Source: DATLGD01 sp035540755 (GTDB taxonomy: Bacteria > Actinomycetota > Actinomycetes > Mycobacteriales > SCTD01). From it: a stretch of 10,952 bases of DNA. The translations under genes were made by a program, and so were the position numbers. The DNA lies in the NCBI GenBank assembly GCA_035540755.1, contig DATLGD010000074.1, positions 1 to 10,952 on the forward strand, given 5' to 3'. The notes under the pieces were generated by a model, which made no database searches, had not been told where the DNA came from, and saw nothing but the letters and a program-made list of their open reading frames with translations. Shown here one piece after another: positions 6,495 through 10,952 of this stretch. The number at the start of each line of letters is the position of its first letter. Position 1 is the stretch's first letter.

Positions 6495-6518
6495 GGGCTC
6501 CATCGAGGCTACGGGGGC
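6485..6518 (-). repeat. Direct repeat of the tRNA 5' end
   Basis: GCCCCCGTAG occurs on the minus strand at 6518-6509 and again at 6494-6485, where it forms the 5' end of the tRNA. The copies start 24 bases apart. The upstream copy could compete for the 3' acceptor strand. Confidence 0.6.
6506..6511 (-). promoter_or_regulatory. Candidate -10 box for the tRNA
   Basis: On the minus strand TAGCCT fits TANNNT and lies 11 bases before the tRNA 5' end. No good -35 was seen at the right distance. Part of it comes from the duplicated tRNA 5' sequence. Confidence 0.25.
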
Positions 6519-6621
6519 AGACGCGGGTCCAGGGCGGCCGTCCCGGGCGCGGACGGCGGGCCGTGCCGCGGGGACGTGGGAGCCGCTGCGCGAAGCCGCC
6601 GGAACCGCCACACTGCGGCCC

Positions 6622-7869
6622 GTGACCCAGATCGAGCCGGCGTCGGCGAGCTACCGCTCCGTCCTCGCCGACCGCGAGTTCCGGGCAGTCCTCGTCTCGG
6701 ACGCGCTCAGCGTGGTCGGCGACCAGGTGGCCAGGCTCGCCGTGGCGCTGCTCGTCTTCGAGCGCACAGGCTCGGCGCTGGCAGCGTCCGCCACCTTCGC
6801 CTGCTCCTACCTCGCGTGGCTGTTCGGCGGCCCGGTGCTGTCCGCCCTGGCCGACCGGCTGCCCCGGCGCCGCGTCATCGTGACCAGCGACATCGCCCGG
6901 TCAGGCCTCGTCGCTCTGCTGGTGGTCCCCGGCCTGCCGCTCTGGTCGCTGTTCGCCGTGCTCGTGCTGGTCGGGCTGCTGGCGCCGCCCTTCGACGCCG
7001 CCCGGTCCGCGCTGATGGCCGACGTGCTGGAGGGTGATCGCTACGTCGCGGGCAACGCCCTCCTCGGCGCCGTGGGGCAGGCGGGCCAGGTCGGCGGTTT
7101 CGTCCTCGGTGGCGGGCTGGTGGCGCTCCTCGGCGTGCGTGGCGCGCTCCTCGTCGATGCGATCACCTTCGCCGTGTCCGCTGCGCTGTTCGTCGTCATG
7201 GTGCGTGACCGCCCAGTGACAGCGCCCACCGTGAGAGGCTCCTTGGCCGCCGAGCTCGCCGCGGGCTTGCGCCTGGTCAGCACCAGCCGCCGTCTGCGGA
7301 GCCTGCTCGGCTGGGGCTTGCTCGTGGCCGTGATGACGATCGCGCCCGAAGGGCTCGCGGTCGCGGTCGCCGACGACCTCGGAGGTGGTTCGCTCGCCGC
7401 TGGCGTGCTCACCGCCGCCGTCCCCGCCGGCTTCGTGCTCGGCTGCTGGTTGGTGCTGCGGCTGCCGGTGCAGCGACGCCCCAAGACCTTCCCCTGGCTG
7501 GTGGTCCTGAGCAGCGTGGCGCTGGCAGTCACACCGCTGCTGCAGGAGCTCTGGCAGGTGGCGGCAGCCTGGGCCCTCGCCGGCGTCGGCACCTCCCTGC
7601 AGCTGGTCGCCAACTCCGCCTTCGTCCAGGCGGTTCCCCCGCACCTGCGCGGTCGCGCCTTCGGCATCGCAGGCACTGTGCTGATGGCGGCGCAGGGGGC
7701 CGCTCTGCTGGGTGCTGGCGCGCTGGCCGAGGTCCTCGGGCCGCAGGGCGCGGTGGCCGCGCTGGGCATCGCCGGGCTGGCCTGCATGCTGTGCGTGCGG
7801 CTGCCGCGGCGCTTCCGCGATGATCCGGCTCAAGGAGACGGCCGGACTGGTCGAGGAGGAGCGACATGA
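6622..7869 (+). CDS. MFS transporter, drug/siderophore-exporter type
   Basis: Major facilitator superfamily permease of 415 residues in the inner membrane, with about twelve hydrophobic segments in two halves. The motif-A loop is visible after helix two: LADRLPRRRVIV (77-88, D78 and R79), and APPFDAARSALMADVL resembles the interior signature of EntS/multidrug-type exporters. In that family the usual job is proton-driven export of a small molecule; the cargo here is unknown. It starts with GTG and has no visible ribosome site, so the message may be leaderless; no clear -10 was seen. The stop overlaps the start of the next gene (ATGA), so both are co-translated. Third codon positions look slightly less GC-biased than in cbs or the thiolase, a weak hint of a different history. 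Confidence 0.88.
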   Translation: MTQIEPASASYRSVLADREFRAVLVSDALSVVGDQVARLAVALLVFERTGSALAASATFACSYLAWLFGGPVLSALADRLPRRRVIVTSDIARSGLVALLVVPGLPLWSLFAVLVLVGLLAPPFDAARSALMADVLEGDRYVAGNALLGAVGQAGQVGGFVLGGGLVALLGVRGALLVDAITFAVSAALFVVMVRDRPVTAPTVRGSLAAELAAGLRLVSTSRRLRSLLGWGLLVAVMTIAPEGLAVAVADDLGGGSLAAGVLTAAVPAGFVLGCWLVLRLPVQRRPKTFPWLVVLSSVALAVTPLLQELWQVAAAWALAGVGTSLQLVANSAFVQAVPPHLRGRAFGIAGTVLMAAQGAALLGAGALAEVLGPQGAVAALGIAGLACMLCVRLPRRFRDDPAQGDGRTGRGGAT

Positions 7870-10286
7870 GCCACGACGGGGGGGCGTCGCGGACGCACGT
7901 CCGCCTGGCGTGGTCCGTGTGCCTCACGCTGTTCCTGGCCGGCCTCGCGCTCACCGCCCTGGCCGGGCCGGCCCCGCTCGACGTGGGGCTCCCCGAGCTG
8001 CTCCTGCCCGTCGTCCTCGTACCGGCCTACGTGTTCGCCCAGCGGGTCGCCCTGCACTTCGAGGTGGGCGGCAACGCGCACAGCGTCACGCTCGCCCAGC
8101 TCCCGCTCGCTCTCGGCGTCCTACTGGTGCCGCCCTGGATGCACCTGGGTGCCTGCCTGACCGCAGCGGTTCTCATGGCACTGGTCCGACGCCAGCACCC
8201 GCAGAAGGCCGGCTACAACATCGGCGTCTCGTGCTTCGAGGTCGGCGTCACCGCGTTCACCGTCTCGATGTTCGCCGGTGACGGCGGCGGCCTCTCGCTC
8301 GGGCTCTGGCTGGGGCTGCTGACCGGGCTGCTGGTGGCCGACGTCGTGGGCAGCCTCGGTCTCGCCGCCGTCTGGGCCCTCCTCGGCATCCCGGTCAGCG
8401 CAGTGCAGCTCGTGCACGCACCGGCCCTACAGGCCGCGACGGCTGCAGCAGCCACCGGCGTCACCGTGGTCGCCGTGTCGGCGGCCTCGGTCGAGCCGGC
8501 GTCGCTGCTGATCGTCCTGGCGCTCGCGGCCGTCCTCACCTGGGCACTGCAGCAGCACCGGCAGCTGCGGACACGGCAGGAGAGCACACAGGAGCTGTAC
8601 GACTTCGTCCGCGACCTGGGGCCCGTGGACGCCGATCAGGACGGCCTGCTGGACGTCCTGCACCAGGTCCGCCTCCTGCTGCGGGCCGAGCGCCTGGAGC
8701 TCGTCGTGCACGGGCGCGCCGGGGCCTGGCACCAGCTGATCTGCTCCGAAGGGCTGGCGACACAGCGCCTCGCGGGGACGTCTCCGGCACGCCGTACGTC
8801 CTCTACACGCTCCAGCGGCCAGCAGGACACCATGACCACCACGCTGCTCGGATCGGTCGGCCTGCTCGGCGTGCTCACGGCACACCACCGGCTCGGGGAC
8901 GTGAGGACGTTCGACCTCGGCGACGTCCGCACGCTGGAGACGGTGGGTGCGGAGCTGGCCACGGCTCTGGAACGGGGACAGCTCCTCGCCGACCTCCAGC
9001 GCACCGCCACCACGGACGCGCTGACCGGACTGCCCAACCTCGCCGAGACGACCCGGCTGCTCGACGAGCTGCTCGCGCGCAACGGTGGCCACGTGGTGGT
9101 CGCCACGGCGGCCGTCGAGTCCTTCCACGAGGTCAGCACCACCCTGGGATCCGCCGTCGGTGACGACCTGCTCCTGGAGGCCGTGCGCCGCTTCCGGGCA
9201 GCCCATCCCGATGCCCTCATCGGCCGCACCGGCGGCGCCCGCTTCACCGTCGCCGTCCCCGCGGAGGGCATCGACGACATCGCCATGCTCTTCGGCCTCG
9301 GCCTGCGGGCGCTGGTCGAGGGCGAGGCCCGCATCGGCACCGTCGGGACGCACATCCGCCTCGCGGTCGGTGTCACGCAGGCCCCTGTCCATGGCGACGA
9401 CGGGCAGACGCTCCTGCGACGAGCCGGCACGGCGCTGTCCGCGGCACGGACGTCGCAGGGCGGTCCGGTCGCCTGGGCACCGGCCTACGAGGTGCAGGGG
9501 CAGCGACGGCTGGCGGTCGTGACAGCGCTGCGCGAAGCCGTGGCCACTGGCGCAATCGGCTTGGCCTTCCAGCCGAAGATCGATGCCAGGACCGGCGCTG
9601 CGCGCGGCGTCGAGGCGCTCGCCAGGTGGACCCACCCGGCGCTGGGCGCCGTCGCGCCGGACGAGTTCATCCCGCTCGCAGAGGCCTCGGGGTTCATCGG
9701 GCTGCTGACGACCACGGTGCTCCGTCAAGCGGCGACCGCGGCCCGCGGCTGGCAGCGACGTGCGGCCGGGGTCGGCGTCTCCGTGAACGTCAGCGCCGAC
9801 ACGGTGCTGGACCCGACGTTCATCACGGAGGTCGCGGCGGTCCTCGGAGAGGTCGGCCTCGACCCGGGACTGCTGACCCTGGAGCTGACCGAGGGGGTGG
9901 TCGTCTCCGACCCTGCCGTCGCCGTCGAGCGGCTCGGGGAGCTGCGCGCGTACGGCGTCCGGGTGTCCGTGGACGACTTCGGCACTGGCTACTCGTCCCT
10001 GACCTACCTCAAGGGGCTGCCGGTGGACGAGGTGAAGATCGACAAGACGTTCATCGCCGGTGTGGGATCGGTGCCGGCGGACGAGGCAGTGGTGCGAGCG
10101 GTGGTGGACATCGCGCACACCCTCGGACTGACGGTCGTGGCCGAGGGGGTCGAGACGCCGGAGCAGGCCTCAGCGCTGGCGCTGGCGGGGGTGGACGAGC
10201 TCCAGGGCTTCCTGCACGCCAGGCCGATGCCGGCGCTGGCCATCGGGACGTGGCTGCGGGCGCACCAGGTGGCGCAGAGCAGGTAG
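7866..10286 (+). CDS. Membrane GGDEF-EAL protein, likely c-di-GMP phosphodiesterase
   Basis: A c-di-GMP signalling protein of 806 residues. Residues 15-228 hold about six membrane helices, MASE-like sensor region. About 240-375 is GAF-like. The GGDEF domain (376-535) keeps DALTGLPN (384-391), but the signature is GGARF (456-460) and the other metal-binding Asp is gone (VATAAVESF), with no RxxD inhibitory site, so it should not make c-di-GMP. The EAL domain (545-800) is complete: EALARW (E583), N641 in SVNVS, ELTE (E673), DDFGTGYSSL (D703, D704), K724, AEGVE (E760) and Q780. It should hydrolyse c-di-GMP to pGpG, with the GGDEF part perhaps binding GTP as a regulator. The ATG has GGAGGAG upstream and overlaps the MFS stop. 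Residues 304-318 look like a compensated frameshift. Confidence 0.92.
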   Translation: MSHDGGASRTHVRLAWSVCLTLFLAGLALTALAGPAPLDVGLPELLLPVVLVPAYVFAQRVALHFEVGGNAHSVTLAQLPLALGVLLVPPWMHLGACLTAAVLMALVRRQHPQKAGYNIGVSCFEVGVTAFTVSMFAGDGGGLSLGLWLGLLTGLLVADVVGSLGLAAVWALLGIPVSAVQLVHAPALQAATAAAATGVTVVAVSAASVEPASLLIVLALAAVLTWALQQHRQLRTRQESTQELYDFVRDLGPVDADQDGLLDVLHQVRLLLRAERLELVVHGRAGAWHQLICSEGLATQRLAGTSPARRTSSTRSSGQQDTMTTTLLGSVGLLGVLTAHHRLGDVRTFDLGDVRTLETVGAELATALERGQLLADLQRTATTDALTGLPNLAETTRLLDELLARNGGHVVVATAAVESFHEVSTTLGSAVGDDLLLEAVRRFRAAHPDALIGRTGGARFTVAVPAEGIDDIAMLFGLGLRALVEGEARIGTVGTHIRLAVGVTQAPVHGDDGQTLLRRAGTALSAARTSQGGPVAWAPAYEVQGQRRLAVVTALREAVATGAIGLAFQPKIDARTGAARGVEALARWTHPALGAVAPDEFIPLAEASGFIGLLTTTVLRQAATAARGWQRRAAGVGVSVNVSADTVLDPTFITEVAAVLGEVGLDPGLLTLELTEGVVVSDPAVAVERLGELRAYGVRVSVDDFGTGYSSLTYLKGLPVDEVKIDKTFIAGVGSVPADEAVVRAVVDIAHTLGLTVVAEGVETPEQASALALAGVDELQGFLHARPMPALAIGTWLRAHQVAQSR
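8777..8825 (+). other. Possible compensated frameshift within the EAL gene
   Basis: In the gene's frame this stretch reads Ser/Thr/Arg-rich (TSPARRTSSTRSS) with several A/T third positions. Reading from 8777 instead gives DVSGTPYVLYTLQR with G or C in every third position, and it looks like a beta-strand of a GAF domain. A one-base loss in the G tract at 8774-8777 and a one-base gain near 8819-8825 would explain it. The gene's frame stays open, so the protein is still full length. Confidence 0.45.
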
Positions 10287-10411
10287 CCGTCCCGCTCGGG
10301 CGTGCTCAGGTCCAGCGGGTGCCGCGCATCTGCGTTCCTCTCGGGTGCGTCTCGACGGGCCTCGCCACTTGATGGGCCAAGCGGCGTAAGCGCGACCATA
10401 GGGCGTTCGGC

Positions 10412-10443
10412 TACCTGCCGTCTCCACTTTGTGACGGCAGGTA
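10412..10443 (+). terminator. 11-bp perfect hairpin, likely terminator
   Basis: TACCTGCCGTC (10412-10422) and GACGGCAGGTA (10433-10443) are perfect reverse complements around a ten-base loop. It lies 126 bases after the EAL stop, which is far for a terminator, and lacks a T-tract. It could also be the stem of a small RNA or an operator. Confidence 0.45.
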
Positions 10444-10518
10444 ACGGACGTCAAGGGACAGACGCGCGCAAAGCTACGCACGGGTTCACCCGTTCGAGCG
10501 CTTCAGAACCGAACTCCC

Positions 10519-10542
10519 GGACCCGAGCGGCCACTCGGGCCC
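10519..10542 (-). terminator. Hairpin terminator after uracil-DNA glycosylase
   Basis: GGACCCGAG (10519-10527) pairs with CTCGGGCCC (10534-10542) with one mismatch around a six-base loop, five bases past the glycosylase stop on the minus strand. Confidence 0.5.
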
Positions 10543-10546
10543 GCCG

Positions 10547-10952
10547 TCACGCCAGACCGGACAGCCCCTTCGCCCGTGCGAAGACGTCGTCGAGCATCGC
10601 CTCGGTGAGCCGGCCGGTGAAGGTGTTCTGCTGGCTCACGTGGTAGCAGCCGAGCAGGACGGCGCCGCCCGGCAGAGGCGCCTCGACGCCGTGGCCGAAC
10701 GCCGGCAGCCGCCCGGTCGGCACGCCGGCGCCCGGCAGGGCCCGCGCGAGGGCGGTCCAGCCGAAGCCGCCGAGCACGACCACCGCGCGCACGCTCGGCC
10801 ACAGCAGGCGGAGCTCCTCCGACAGCCAGTGGCCGCAGGTGTCGCGCTCCGCCGGCGTCGGCTTGTTCGCCGGCGGCGCGCAGCGCACCGGCACGACGAC
10901 GCGCACGTGGCGCAGCTCGAGCCCGTCCCCCGCCGCCACCGACAGCGGTGAG
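10547..10952 (-). CDS. Uracil-DNA glycosylase family 4/5, C-terminal part
   Basis: Partial gene: the N-terminus lies beyond the right edge, and the reading frame is open through 10951. The 135 residues seen are the C-terminal half of an iron-sulfur uracil-DNA glycosylase that removes uracil from DNA in base-excision repair. Two of the four cluster cysteines are visible, VRCAPPANKP and DTCGHWL, about 15 residues apart. VVVLGGFGW is the central strand and glycine turn, and GCYHVSQQNTFTGRLT is the C-terminal DNA-binding/catalytic motif, closer to family 5 (UdgB) than to family 4 by HVSQQNTFTG. The GTG at 10939 is an internal Val codon, not the start, because the preceding codons continue the family pattern. 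The gene is convergent with the EAL gene. Confidence 0.85.
   Translation of the reverse strand, partial: SPLSVAAGDGLELRHVRVVVPVRCAPPANKPTPAERDTCGHWLSEELRLLWPSVRAVVVLGGFGWTALARALPGAGVPTGRLPAFGHGVEAPLPGGAVLLGCYHVSQQNTFTGRLTEAMLDDVFARAKGLSGLA

Larger units (their letters stand above)
10287..10546. other. 260-bp intergenic region between EAL gene and UDG
   Basis: Convergent ends of two genes. No convincing ORF is seen. It holds an 11-bp hairpin (10412-10443) and the UDG-side hairpin (10519-10542). The composition is less GC-rich than the genes around it. A TTGACG-like box on the minus strand near 10450 has only a weak -10 behind it. Confidence 0.4.

Noticed and set aside
6585..9540. Shared 14-mer GCTGCGCGAAGCCG at 6585 and 9527
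   Set aside because: One copy encodes part of ALREAV in the EAL protein with common codons; two matches of this length in GC-rich DNA are not strong evidence of a repeat.
6419..10286. Genomic island integrated at the tRNA
   Set aside because: The transporter and EAL genes lie on the 5' side of the tRNA, whereas integration usually uses the 3' end. No integrase and no 3'-end repeat are visible.
10450..10480. Minus-strand promoter near the 10412-10443 hairpin
   Set aside because: The TTGACG box is good but the -10 at 17 bases is CAAAGT, and no gene follows in that direction.
1..10952. CRISPR array, insertion sequence, toxin-antitoxin or defence island
   Set aside because: No regularly spaced repeats, transposase motifs or terminal repeats were seen, and none of the proteins matches a defence family that I recognise.

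Overview
The window is high-GC DNA with strongly GC-biased third codon positions, GTG as well as ATG starts, TGATG and ATGA gene overlaps, and GC-rich terminator hairpins without T-tracts. This points to a high-GC actinobacterium. Protein flavour suggests something near the Geodermatophilaceae/Frankia side, but that is inference. Gene order supports the phylum: Mycobacterium tuberculosis has, from memory, fadA3 - SGNH protein - lipU - cbs (Rv1074c-Rv1077), and this window has cbs - MBL hydrolase - SGNH protein - thiolase.

Layout. (1) 82-1499: cbs (cystathionine beta-synthase) on the minus strand with its terminator. (2) 1631-3372: divergent from cbs, a two-gene unit of an MBL-fold hydrolase and a membrane-anchored SGNH/GDSL hydrolase, coupled by TGATG. 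A 14-bp palindrome lies in the divergent promoter region. (3) 3373-3616: a 244-bp intergenic region with a long-range inverted repeat and a 19-bp operator-like palindrome. It leads into an acetyl-CoA acyltransferase (3617-4840) that ends in a strong shared terminator. (4) 4923-6298, minus strand: a Bax inhibitor-1/YccA-family membrane protein, a 17-bp perfect terminator hairpin, and a small helical protein of unknown function. (5) 6419-6494, minus strand: a CCA-encoding tRNA-like gene whose loop reads as a UAA anticodon but whose arms are imperfect. (6) 6622-10286: an MFS transporter coupled by ATGA to a membrane c-di-GMP protein with a degenerate GGDEF and an intact EAL domain, so a likely phosphodiesterase. 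(7) 10547-10952, minus strand: the C-terminal part of a family-4/5 uracil-DNA glycosylase, running off the window.

Most genes are ordinary housekeeping or accessory actinobacterial genes. I did not find a clear new multi-gene defence or biosynthetic system. The points most worth a second look are the odd tRNA with its duplicated 5' end, an apparent compensated frameshift in the GAF-like part of the EAL protein, and the operator-like palindromes before the thiolase and between cbs and the MBL gene. No stretch longer than 300 bases lacks a gene; the longest gaps are 10287-10546 and 3373-3616, and both hold inverted repeats described below.
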